From a virus, in IMG/VR virus record IMGVR_UViG_3300008110_000344, positions 1 to 31,770 of that record: a stretch of DNA of 31,770 nt. One strand, written 5' to 3'. Of the stretch, positions 13,226-20,147 are shown one piece after another; within the stretch, counting starts at the first letter, position 1, and each line of letters begins with the position of its first letter. The notes under the pieces are model-generated. The model was given only the letters and a program-made list of their open reading frames with translations. It had not been told where the DNA came from and did no database searches. The position numbers and the translations under genes are program-made.

Positions 13226-13255
13226 ATACTACAGGGTGAACTACGTGTTTGTCAA
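13226..13255 (-). promoter_or_regulatory. Candidate sigma70-type promoter
   Basis: On the - strand, TTGACA (13255-13250) is followed after 18 nt by TAGTAT (13231-13226), in one of the few real gaps of the left-going region and pointing at the HAD gene. Sequence match only. Confidence 0.5.
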
Positions 13256-14688
13256 TTATCGTCTGAGAGATCCAGCACGTCTGCGTACAGGGCGTTGGTT
13301 GCTTGGGCGCCCATACCGCCACCCTCAAGCATGCGACTAGTTTCTCCAGCCTTGGCACCGAACAAGCGGGACAAGACACCGCTAGATCCTCGGGCTTCCA
13401 TCTCCAGTCGGATGGTGTCACGGGTATCGGAGATGTTTTTGAAGCGATCAATCAAGTTAAACAAACGATCCATTTCCGATGACAACGCTGGGTCAAGACC
13501 CTGTCCTTCAAGTTCTTCTGCGAAGCGGGCGAACATCACACGACCTACTTGCATCTCTAACAAGGCACGCATCGCCGCCTGTAACTGATCCTTTGTACGG
13601 ATCTCAATCGGGAGGTTAAACGCACATTCTGAATGTTCCTTGAAACTAGGACATCTATTGCTCAGATAGCAACTATCGCACTGGCGTAAAGGGTTCGCAT
13701 TGTAACGAATTACGTTGACCTTTTCAGGGTCAATTTCTATAGAATCCCCTTCTGTATCAACGGTTTGCGAGCCAAAGGAGGTGATGGTTTCCATACCCAT
13801 TACTGGTAGCAATACACGCTCACTCTCGTGCCTCTTCGTTGGGGTGTTGATAGCAATAGTTGACCCCCCAGAAACCAAAGAAGTGGGGGTATGTGTTACA
13901 GGGGGTATAGCAACTATCTGCCCTTCATTTGGGGTCAAGATCTCTTGCTCGTCATCGTCATTCATAGGGTCATAGCCCCCAAAAGTATGGGTCTCCCATT
14001 GTTGCCATGAGGCAATTGCAAGGTTACCGATTGCGGATACGTTGTCGTCCATTACAGCATCAAAGTCAATACCAAGTCGGACAATGTCCGCACGATGCTT
14101 TCTGCGTGAGGACTCTTTTTGCTGTGCTGGATATCTGCGCAAGCCGTGACCGTCCCACACCTGTGTCTCTCCGTAGCGAATAGCGCTCGTCCACGAACCT
14201 ACGATTACGCTGTCCCATGGCACACGCTCAATGAGATCGGGCTTTGAAGTAATGCCGACTAACTTGGCGTTCCAGCGCTGTGCAATGGACGCTATGCGCC
14301 CCACATTGCGCCCTGTGACCGCTTTGTCGCTAATCGCCGCCCGACCGTACTTCTGGCAAAGCCATGTCAAACGCTCCAGATCCTGCTCATCGTTCCATAG
14401 CGGGTAGTACTTCTCTCCTAGCCATGAACCCTCATAATCAGGGCGTCCAATTACAATATGTAAACTATCTGCGTGATCACGGACGAACTGGTCAAAGCGG
14501 TTTGTGTCCTCATCGTTTTCTGATGTGTACACAATGATCTCGCCCTCATCAAAGAGGGCACTGAGATCTAATTCCTTCTTCTTGGGAATCGGAAAGTGGG
14601 TCAGGTTGAGAGCATGGCGAGTTACGCCAGCAGTCAACAGCATCTTGCGATACGTCCCCTTTTCCGCTCCGCCAAAGAATACTTTCAT
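13252..14688 (-). CDS. Conserved-type actinophage protein, unknown function, with 4-Cys cluster
   Basis: 478-aa protein in two parts. The N-terminal half (1-235) looks like an alpha/beta domain: MKVFFGGAEKGTYRKMLLTAGV, LVGITSKPDLI, VPWDSVIVGSWTSAIRYGETQVWDGHGLRRYP. A disordered Thr/Pro/Glu linker follows. The C-terminal part has C337-x2-C340-x5-C346-x8-C355, then a helical domain ending GVLSRLFGAKAGE. The Cys spacing could hold Fe-S or zinc. I do not recognise an enzyme; a packaging or DNA-binding role is possible but unsupported. ATGA-coupled to the gene upstream. In-gene inverted repeats at 13856-13917 coincide with the linker. Confidence 0.75.
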   Translation of the reverse strand: MKVFFGGAEKGTYRKMLLTAGVTRHALNLTHFPIPKKKELDLSALFDEGEIIVYTSENDEDTNRFDQFVRDHADSLHIVIGRPDYEGSWLGEKYYPLWNDEQDLERLTWLCQKYGRAAISDKAVTGRNVGRIASIAQRWNAKLVGITSKPDLIERVPWDSVIVGSWTSAIRYGETQVWDGHGLRRYPAQQKESSRRKHRADIVRLGIDFDAVMDDNVSAIGNLAIASWQQWETHTFGGYDPMNDDDEQEILTPNEGQIVAIPPVTHTPTSLVSGGSTIAINTPTKRHESERVLLPVMGMETITSFGSQTVDTEGDSIEIDPEKVNVIRYNANPLRQCDSCYLSNRCPSFKEHSECAFNLPIEIRTKDQLQAAMRALLEMQVGRVMFARFAEELEGQGLDPALSSEMDRLFNLIDRFKNISDTRDTIRLEMEARGSSGVLSRLFGAKAGETSRMLEGGGMGAQATNALYADVLDLSDDN

Positions 14689-14939
14689 TCGTCTGTTGGT
14701 TCGGTTTCCCAGCCAGCCTTACGCCATACTGATGGACTGTGGTTCTGCTCTACAAGCAATGCTTCAAGATCATCTACATAGAGACGCAAGATATGGATGC
14801 AAGGGTCATCGCCCTCGTCCCATGCCGAGTCTTCGTCCTCGGTTGAAGGTAGCCCATCATGTGTTGAGCACACTGGAGGACCAACCCACTTATTCTCTAA
14901 TCCTATTTTAAGCCATGAGTCAAAATCCATTTCAGACAT
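14685..14939 (-). CDS. Hypothetical acidic 84-aa protein
   Basis: ATG 14939 (MSEMDFDSWLKIGLENKWVGPPVC) is preferred to 14978, because AAAGGA lies upstream and it gives an 8-nt overlap like others on this strand. It contains CSTHDG and a DPCIHILRLY segment, with two Cys and two His that might bind metal. Very acidic. Function unknown. Confidence 0.68.
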   Translation of the reverse strand: MSEMDFDSWLKIGLENKWVGPPVCSTHDGLPSTEDEDSAWDEGDDPCIHILRLYVDDLEALLVEQNHSPSVWRKAGWETEPTDE

Positions 14940-15414
14940 CTCCCCAATTCCTTTCTGCTCTCGCAAGAGCCTGTGCATCTACTTCTTCTACGATTGTGTC
15001 CCACGCTTTTTTAGTGCGTGCTTCTGACCATTCAGGTCTGACGATGTGTGGCACCGTCATCAACAGTGTAGGGATTCCGTTGTGAGAAACCTTTGCTATC
15101 ACCCGAGGGTCAATGTCAATGTACCAGTTGATGCGTCCATAAACAGCATGCAAGTTCTGAATTCTTTCTACACGAGCCTCAACCGTACTTTCAGCAATAA
15201 AATCAACTGTTGACGCTTTGAAGCCTTCTCGCTTTAACCATTCAAGACAGCCTTGTTCATTGGTAACGCCTGAAGCAAACACTGCCATGCGACCATTAAA
15301 TGCAGGGAAGAAAGTGTTCCACAACCTACGTCCCTCTGGGCTTGGTTGTCTGGCTCCTACTTCATCACTGACATTGCTTGGTATAGAAAGAACGTCTAGC
15401 GATATCAGGATCAT
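14932..15414 (-). CDS. Possible degenerate HAD-like protein
   Basis: 160-aa protein beginning MILISLDVLSIPSN, where a HAD motif I would read DxD but the second Asp is replaced. Near residue 115 INWYIDIDPRVIAKVSHNGIPTLLMT resembles the HAD C-terminal segment that senses the second acidic pair. The fold may be HAD with lost catalysis. Length and neighbourhood (another HAD at 12604) fit. Assignment is tentative. TGATG overlap with the upstream gene. Confidence 0.6.
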   Translation of the reverse strand: MILISLDVLSIPSNVSDEVGARQPSPEGRRLWNTFFPAFNGRMAVFASGVTNEQGCLEWLKREGFKASTVDFIAESTVEARVERIQNLHAVYGRINWYIDIDPRVIAKVSHNGIPTLLMTVPHIVRPEWSEARTKKAWDTIVEEVDAQALARAERNWGDV

Positions 15415-15878
15415 CAGTCGTACATGCCCATTTCAACACGCTGACGATGCGTGTAGTACTCGGCGGCTGGACAGTACATGCAAAGATACTGACGCTTTTC
15501 TGGTGGCACACCAACTTTACGACCAATCGTCTTAGCGTCTGTGCACCAGTCAATACAACCTTGCTTAGGGCGATTGTGGCGGTTAAAGCACTTAAGTGCA
15601 TCTACTTTGAGTTCGTCACGAGTGTCTTTGATGTAGACATCGTTCTTTGCTAGTTCGCTTTTAACTGCTGTTTCTGAGTCCAGTTTCTTTGCGGTCTCTT
15701 CATCTGTGCGATAAATGAGTGCACTGCAATTCTGTGGGTCTGGCACCTGTGCGTTGTGACGGTCACAGAGTTCACGCAACTCTTGGTCGTGTTCTGGTGG
15801 TCCATCGTATGGACGCATCTTCCACATAACACCGTGCGTTTTGCATACCAAAAGACGGTGTGCTTGTTCATTAGCCAT
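15414..15878 (-). CDS. Cys/His-rich 154-aa protein
   Basis: Contains several possible zinc sites: C12-x2-H15 with C38-x2-H41 near the N-terminus, and KCFNRHNRPKQGCIDWC plus CMYC in the last third. Charged middle with a helical stretch. No known family; nucleic-acid binding is plausible. AGGAG lies 8 nt upstream, just behind a hairpin (15892-15908). Confidence 0.7.
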   Translation of the reverse strand: MANEQAHRLLVCKTHGVMWKMRPYDGPPEHDQELRELCDRHNAQVPDPQNCSALIYRTDEETAKKLDSETAVKSELAKNDVYIKDTRDELKVDALKCFNRHNRPKQGCIDWCTDAKTIGRKVGVPPEKRQYLCMYCPAAEYYTHRQRVEMGMYD

Positions 15879-15891
15879 GTTGTGCTCCTAA

Positions 15892-15908
15892 CTTCGGTCT
15901 AGCCGAAG
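15892..15908 (-). promoter_or_regulatory. Leader hairpin before the 15878 gene
   Basis: CTTCGG and CCGAAG form a 6-bp stem with a 5-nt loop between the stop of the upstream gene and the Shine-Dalgarno AGGAGC. No U-run follows, so it is not an obvious terminator. It echoes the hairpin-plus-Shine-Dalgarno layout of the + strand. Confidence 0.45.
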
Positions 15909-15919
15909 ACTACTACAAA

Positions 15920-16258
15920 TTAATATGAGTTAGCGTTGTCACCACGTCCAGTAGTTCCGTATGTCATGTATTTAGCCTGATCCATATCTCTAACACGGCG
16001 TGCGGTACTATTACCATACAAAATCTCTGCGGGGTCATGTCCTCGGTAACTCATGTCTTCGGCATCGTCCATATCTGCGGAGCCTAAACGATCCCTAGAG
16101 ATGTCGTCTTCTGGCTCCCAGTTCTTACCTGCAACATTTCCTAAGTTATACCAATCATCATTGGTATTGCGAGGATCAGTTGCCATTTCTCGGCGCATAC
16201 GGTTTACTTTATTGAGGTGTGGCTCACCTACTTCATTCATGCGATGGTCATGTGCCAT
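15920..16258 (-). CDS. Small disordered protein A with MAHDHRMNEV tag
   Basis: 112 aa, highly polar (Asp, Arg, Asn, Gly), probably disordered. Residues 1-20 (MAHDHRMNEV...LNKVNR) are identical to those of the next gene upstream, while the rest differs. Last gene of the 15.9-21.1 kb cluster. No enzyme motif. It could be a virion-internal, scaffold or host-interaction protein; nothing decides between them. Confidence 0.7.
   Translation of the reverse strand: MAHDHRMNEVGEPHLNKVNRMRREMATDPRNTNDDWYNLGNVAGKNWEPEDDISRDRLGSADMDDAEDMSYRGHDPAEILYGNSTARRVRDMDQAKYMTYGTTGRGDNANSY
16199..16258 (-). repeat. 20-codon N-terminal tag, copy 1
   Basis: Encodes the 20-residue N-terminus shared with copy 2 at 16579-16638. 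The two DNA copies differ at 8 positions, all silent. Confidence 0.9.
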
Positions 16259-16260
16259 GG

Positions 16261-16638
16261 TTATGCCCAGTCCCCATCACCAAAGTATTGGCGCCGTGAG
16301 AAACGAGCACCAACTTCACGAGCGGTATCTCGTGACAGCGAAGACTGAGGCAGATTAGTCCGATTAGCAAAGTTACGATCTTCACGGTAGTTAGAAATAC
16401 GAGCGTCTACGGCTTCTGCAATCGCAGGTGTTAGATCTGGCTCTATAACACTGTTACCACTGATAGGAGAAGCAGCAGTGCCTCGCATATCAGCCCACTG
16501 ATTAACATGTCTATGTTCATCTACAAGTTGGTTAGTGATCATACCCCTAAGACGAGGAAGGTGTGACCGCCCACCAGCACGGTTTACTTTGTTGAGGTGG
16601 GGTTCGCCCACTTCGTTCATGCGATGATCGTGTGCCAT
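16261..16638 (-). CDS. Small disordered protein B with MAHDHRMNEV tag
   Basis: 125 aa; shares the exact 20-residue N-terminus of the 15920 gene, then diverges completely (AGGRSHLPRLRGMITNQLVDEHRHVNQW...). Polar, Arg- and Asn-rich, no Cys. HLPRLRGMITNQLVDEHRHVNQWADMRG may be helical. AAGGAT Shine-Dalgarno upstream. Function unknown; the shared tag suggests both proteins go to, or bind, the same partner. Confidence 0.7.
   Translation of the reverse strand: MAHDHRMNEVGEPHLNKVNRAGGRSHLPRLRGMITNQLVDEHRHVNQWADMRGTAASPISGNSVIEPDLTPAIAEAVDARISNYREDRNFANRTNLPQSSLSRDTAREVGARFSRRQYFGDGDWA
16579..16638 (-). repeat. 20-codon N-terminal tag, copy 2
   Basis: Second copy of the conserved tag. Identical at protein level to copy 1 with eight synonymous differences, showing selection on the peptide rather than a recent DNA duplication. 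Confidence 0.9.
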
Positions 16639-16647
16639 GGTTAATCC

Positions 16648-16851
16648 TTACTTGTGTAGATGTGCTTCAGGGGCGTTAGCCAAAGGGGTTCGCTCTACGA
16701 GACCGTACTGTGGCTGTACTTCCATAGCACGGACTGAGGCATCAGTTGGGTCAATATCGCCACCACGATCTGGTGTGAGTGACTTGAACTTGCCGTCCTT
16801 GGCACCAAGGCTAAGGTCGTTGTTCATTGAGCGGGTTTCGTTTACAGCCAT
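16648..16851 (-). CDS. Hypothetical 67-aa disordered protein
   Basis: Polar protein MAVNETRSMNNDLSLGAKDGKFKSLTPDRGG... with a KSLTP motif that also ends the protein from 18860-19351. AGGAT upstream. No Cys, no membrane segment, probably disordered. Part of the small-protein cluster. Confidence 0.65.
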   Translation of the reverse strand: MAVNETRSMNNDLSLGAKDGKFKSLTPDRGGDIDPTDASVRAMEVQPQYGLVERTPLANAPEAHLHK

Positions 16852-16864
16852 AGTATTAATCCTA

Positions 16865-17551
16865 TCACGGTTTCTGATTATTTAAAGATTCACGAATTCT
16901 AGCAATAGCGTCAGCACCCATTGCTCTGCGTTGTGCACGAGTTTTGGCTGGAGCAGTTGCGGAAGGGGCACGAGGTGGTCGGTTAGTTGCCGTTACTGCT
17001 GGGGGGCGTTGCATTGGGGGCAATGGGTTAACTGGTTGACCCGCAGGCGTGGTAGACGTAGGTACCGCTTTATTTTGAGAAACCCCAGCAACTGCCTGCT
17101 GTTGTATTGGTGTCAATACGGTAGGGGCAGGTGGTTCTGGAGTAACCCGTTCCATGTTGATTTTGACCCTAGGACGTTCAATTGGTGTTGGTGCTGGGCG
17201 TGGTGCTGGAGGAGTTACTTCAATTATTGGGCGATCAGATACGCCAGCAACAGCCCGTTGTTGTAGTGGAGTTAGGGATCCTACTGGCGTCTTTGTAGCC
17301 ACAGGAGACATACGCAAAGTTGGACGTGGTTTACCCATTGGCAGAGCACCAGGAGGTGGTGGAACCAATGGAGATGTAGGAAGCACTGGAACCACTGGTG
17401 GTGTCACAACGGGTGGCGGTGGAGGTGCTGGTTTTTTAGCATCCTCTTTTGCTTTTTTAATGTCAGCAATACCTGCTTTAACTTCGTTTACTGTTTTTGC
17501 TGTTGCTGTCTGTTGAACAACCAGTTTTGCAAAGTCTTTCATACCGCCCAT
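16865..17551 (-). CDS. Proline/alanine-rich disordered protein (228 aa)
   Basis: Residues 1-40 form a Lys-rich helix (KDFAKLVVQQTATAKTVNEVKAGIADIKKAKEDAKK). The rest is Pro/Ala/Val/Thr-rich with a duplicated unit, LTPLQQRAVAGVS and LTPIQQQAVAGVS, about 65 residues apart. The basic C-terminus is KTRAQRRAMGADAIARIRESL. ATG 17551 is chosen; TTG 17557 and ATG 17542 are alternatives, none with a strong Shine-Dalgarno. Long flexible linkers of this kind occur in virion-internal and cell-surface proteins. Function unknown. Confidence 0.65.
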   Translation of the reverse strand: MGGMKDFAKLVVQQTATAKTVNEVKAGIADIKKAKEDAKKPAPPPPPVVTPPVVPVLPTSPLVPPPPGALPMGKPRPTLRMSPVATKTPVGSLTPLQQRAVAGVSDRPIIEVTPPAPRPAPTPIERPRVKINMERVTPEPPAPTVLTPIQQQAVAGVSQNKAVPTSTTPAGQPVNPLPPMQRPPAVTATNRPPRAPSATAPAKTRAQRRAMGADAIARIRESLNNQKP

Positions 17552-17553
17552 GA

Positions 17554-18099
17554 TCAAATCACCGTTCCCGAAGACCTGCGGTTTGCACGGGTGTTCCTGA
17601 TTGCGCCAATGCGGGTTCTAACTTGACCCATGGTCTGACCAAACGGAGTTTGTTGAACAGCATTTTGTGCCATGCTAATTAATGGGCGAGCGCCTCCAGA
17701 AGACGCCATTGTCATTGGCGAACTAGAAGGTGCTGGTAAGTTCGCAGACGCTGTTGGGGTACTAGGGGTTGCTGGAGCAGTTGGACCAGTTACAGCAGTC
17801 CCTGGAGTTGGGGACGGTAATGGTGTTCCTGTGGTTGAGGAATCAGGTGTGGGTTTATCTTTGTAACGCTCACTCCACTTTTCACCTTTATTAAAGCCAC
17901 GATCCATGATGTGCTCGTTGGCTCCCCAATCTAGGCGCATGCCAATTCTAGGTGGTTTAAATGCAGGTGCCTGACTGACACGTGGACCTTGTTTAAAGCC
18001 AGCCTGCATCCACGATGGCGTAGACCATTGCATGGAGTTTGACCATTGCTGGTTAAGGCGTTGGTTTTGGATCTCTCCGATGTAATCGTTTTCTGCCAT
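17554..18099 (-). CDS. Proline/serine-rich disordered protein (181 aa)
   Basis: ATG 18099 (MAENDYIGEIQNQRLNQQW) follows GGGG at normal distance and is preferred to 18168. The first 90 residues are Trp/Gln/Lys-rich. They are followed by a Pro/Thr/Ser linker (TPLPSPTPGTAVTGPTAPATPSTPT) and a basic tail (VRTRIGAIRNTRANRRSS). Same overall plan as its downstream neighbour. Function unknown. Confidence 0.65.
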   Translation of the reverse strand: MAENDYIGEIQNQRLNQQWSNSMQWSTPSWMQAGFKQGPRVSQAPAFKPPRIGMRLDWGANEHIMDRGFNKGEKWSERYKDKPTPDSSTTGTPLPSPTPGTAVTGPTAPATPSTPTASANLPAPSSSPMTMASSGGARPLISMAQNAVQQTPFGQTMGQVRTRIGAIRNTRANRRSSGTVI

Positions 18100-18100
18100 A

Positions 18101-18415
18101 TCAGCCCCACAAACTTTGCATTGAGTAGCGACTAGAACTAGAGAAGTTATCTTCCATGAAACCATCACGGAACATCACAGGTGCCCCTGAGACCCACGAA
18201 CGGTTAGATGCGGTGTAACGATCAATGTTTAGTACGTCCATTATACCCATTGTTTGCTTGGCATAACCTTCACGAACAGTAAACAATTGTTGTGGGTGTA
18301 CTGGGCGGATTTGGCGGATCGTGTCAGGATCGGAGATAGCCGTCTGCAACGCCATGTCAACGAGCATCTCAGAATGAGACTGCCATGGGCGTGCGGTAGG
18401 CATCTGTTGAGCCAT
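18101..18415 (-). CDS. Hypothetical 104-aa protein
   Basis: More ordered than its neighbours. A helical N-terminal half (HSEMLVDMALQTAISDPDTIRQI) is followed by ASNRSWVSGAPVMFRDGFMEDNFSSSSRYSMQSLWG, rich in Ser and aromatics. AGGAT upstream. No recognised family. The next gene starts 2 nt after the stop. Confidence 0.62.
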   Translation of the reverse strand: MAQQMPTARPWQSHSEMLVDMALQTAISDPDTIRQIRPVHPQQLFTVREGYAKQTMGIMDVLNIDRYTASNRSWVSGAPVMFRDGFMEDNFSSSSRYSMQSLWG

Positions 18416-18418
18416 TAT

Positions 18419-18634
18419 TTAATCCTGAAACCAATCTGTGTTTGGTCGTGGCATGCCATAAGGATTTGCATGGTCGTCACCATATGGCTCTTTACCACTA
18501 CCACCTGTTTGGGTGTATGGCTTCTTTGGTGGCTTACCACCAGCACCACCAGAGGCAGGGTGATTACGCATCTTCCATGTCTTCATGTCAACGATGCGTG
18601 CTTCGTTGCGTGATTCGTCAATTCCACTTGCCAT
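18419..18634 (-). CDS. Hypothetical 71-aa disordered protein
   Basis: Starts MASGIDESRNEARIVDMKTW after AAGGA. The rest is Gly/Pro/Lys-rich and probably disordered (HPASGGAGGKPPKKPYTQTGGSG). Function unknown. Confidence 0.6.
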   Translation of the reverse strand: MASGIDESRNEARIVDMKTWKMRNHPASGGAGGKPPKKPYTQTGGSGKEPYGDDHANPYGMPRPNTDWFQD

Positions 18635-18644
18635 GATTATTCCT

Positions 18645-18857
18645 TTATGCCCAAGTGTTTAAGTAAGGATCAAATGGTTGCTGTTTGCTCTTTCCTTTTT
18701 TAAAAAAGTGATCGGCGGCGGCATGGTAATCTGCCCAATCTTCAGGACTGCTGTGTTCATTGGGTTTTGGGCGAGTAGTACCGTCAGGTCTAGCGTACAT
18801 AACATCTCTACTTACTTGACGGTTAGGGTGCCGTCCTGTTTCTTCTCCACGTGCCAT
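18645..18857 (-). CDS. Hypothetical 70-aa polar protein
   Basis: MARGEETGRHPNRQVSRDVMYARPDGTTRPKP..., basic and disordered at first. A short helical end follows, SPEDWADYHAAADHFFKKGKSKQQPFDPYLNTW. GGAG upstream. Function unknown. Confidence 0.6.
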   Translation of the reverse strand: MARGEETGRHPNRQVSRDVMYARPDGTTRPKPNEHSSPEDWADYHAAADHFFKKGKSKQQPFDPYLNTWA

Positions 18858-18859
18858 TA

Positions 18860-19351
18860 TTATCTCCAGTTCGGGGTGAGTGATTTAAGTTTTGATCGGC
18901 GCTCAAGGCTCATTTCCATAGCCTCATCACGCTTGTCGTCTCGTGAAATACCACGAGGACCAACCTTGCCATCGTTAGTAAGTCGCACTGGCTCTGCACC
19001 CTGTGGCGCAAACTTCAAACCTTGTGCTTGATACTGAAGAGCAGTATAAAGGTTGAACTCATCGGGCCATAGGTAATCGCCCGCATTAATGCGTTCACCT
19101 TTATGCACACCACGTGAGTACTGGCGGGCATTCATTCGGCTGAGTGAGCCAAGGATCTTGTCTTGACGGCGGTTAGCCGACATGGTGCCGAGGTATCCGT
19201 CTGGATACTGTGTGTCAGCGCCACGCTGGTAGCCAGAGAGCGCTAGATCTTTGGCGTTGCGGAACACTGGCTGTGGACCAAAGTCAGTCTGCGAGTTACC
19301 ACCTGGGGGTGCCGATGGTGTCTGCCAAGATGTAAAAGTGTTCTTACTCAT
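18860..19351 (-). CDS. Hypothetical 163-aa protein
   Basis: Polar, Gly/Arg/Asn-rich. YLWPDEFNLYTALQYQAQGLKFAPQGAEP in the middle may fold. The end is RDEAMEMSLERRSKLKSLTPNWR, whose KSLTP recurs in the 16648-16851 product. ATGA overlap with the small gene upstream. No Cys and no known family. Confidence 0.65.
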   Translation of the reverse strand: MSKNTFTSWQTPSAPPGGNSQTDFGPQPVFRNAKDLALSGYQRGADTQYPDGYLGTMSANRRQDKILGSLSRMNARQYSRGVHKGERINAGDYLWPDEFNLYTALQYQAQGLKFAPQGAEPVRLTNDGKVGPRGISRDDKRDEAMEMSLERRSKLKSLTPNWR

Positions 19352-19515
19352 ATGCCTACTTGACCCTGTCCACTTGGTGTAAGTAGACCTCCCATTGTAC
19401 CTCCACCTAGAGGTGAGATCGGGCGAGGTGAGTAGCGTGCACCATTACGCTCTTGAGACAATGATGGAGGAACACGAGTTCCTCTTGTCTTGCGGGGCTT
19501 CTTTTTGGAAGCCAC
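19348..19515 (-). CDS. Basic 55-aa Gly/Pro-rich protein
   Basis: GTG start 2 nt after the upstream stop, ending in an ATGA overlap with the next gene. Encodes VASKKKPRKTRGTRVPPSLSQERNGARYSP... then PISPLGGGTMGGLLTPSGQGQ. Strongly basic start and Gly-rich end; probably disordered and possibly nucleic-acid binding. Weak Shine-Dalgarno. Confidence 0.55.
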   Translation of the reverse strand: MASKKKPRKTRGTRVPPSLSQERNGARYSPRPISPLGGGTMGGLLTPSGQGQVGI

Positions 19516-19517
19516 AA

Positions 19518-20147
19518 TTACATCTCGTTAGGCTTTTTTGCCCTAGGGTTTGGGATTGTTGCTTGCGGGTAATCTTTAGTTGCTACTGAAGGTGCCTCAA
19601 TGCGCTTGGTGCGCTTCCTAGGCTTCTCATTAGGCAACAAAGCCATGCGCCGTTCACGCTTTGCTTTGCTTCCTTGCTTTTTCTTGGCGGCTTTTTGTTG
19701 GTCTGCCCATGCAAGTTTGTCTGCAACGTACTTATCTCTGCCAGCCATGTATTCATCATCTGTAGCAGGAGCACCTACTGTCTTACCCAGTTGGCGTGGG
19801 TGCTGGCGCTCTAGTGCTTCTGGGTCTGTGGTAGTCATACCACGACCTGCAAGGCTTTCAACAGTTCGTGTGTTTGGGTCACGCAAAGCAATGCGAACGT
19901 TACCTACATCACCAATCTTGCTTGTCTTAGTGGTAGTGCCACGCTCAATTTTGATGCGGTTAGTCCATTTAACTGGGAACCCAGCATCATCTGGACCCAG
20001 TGTGCCTGCTTCACGAGCAGGCGTGTGGATCATAGGAACAACAATCTCACGAGGTTCTTCCGAAGATTTAGCGGTGTTAGGTTGATCCCAAATCTTAAAT
20101 GGAGATTCTGAACCCGCTCCAGATGCGAAGTGGTCTTTACGAGCCAT
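19518..20147 (-). CDS. Basic disordered 209-aa protein
   Basis: Polar and Lys/Arg/Pro-rich. There is a more ordered middle (FPVKWTNRIKIERGTTTKTSKIGDVGNVRIALRDPNTRTVESLAGRG) and a very basic C-terminus (QQKAAKKKQGSKAKRERRMALLPNEKPRKRTKR). Such tails bind nucleic acid or acidic partners. TAATG overlap with the upstream gene. No recognised family. Confidence 0.68.
   Translation of the reverse strand: MARKDHFASGAGSESPFKIWDQPNTAKSSEEPREIVVPMIHTPAREAGTLGPDDAGFPVKWTNRIKIERGTTTKTSKIGDVGNVRIALRDPNTRTVESLAGRGMTTTDPEALERQHPRQLGKTVGAPATDDEYMAGRDKYVADKLAWADQQKAAKKKQGSKAKRERRMALLPNEKPRKRTKRIEAPSVATKDYPQATIPNPRAKKPNEM

Noticed and set aside
13856-13917. Inverted repeat (ATAGTTG/CAACTAT with inner C/G runs) inside the 478-aa gene
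   Set aside because: It falls in a low-complexity linker region, its arms are interrupted and it is far from any start or end; kept only as a note.
13252-14688. Assignment of the 478-aa protein as a DpdA/TGT-like base-modifying enzyme
   Set aside because: The N-terminal half vaguely recalls such TIM-barrel enzymes, but I see no catalytic Asp motif I can trust and no preQ0 pathway genes in the window.
19600-20085. 161-aa + strand frame opposite the basic protein gene
   Set aside because: The - strand run has consistent coupling and ribosome-binding sites; the + strand frame has none and is isolated.
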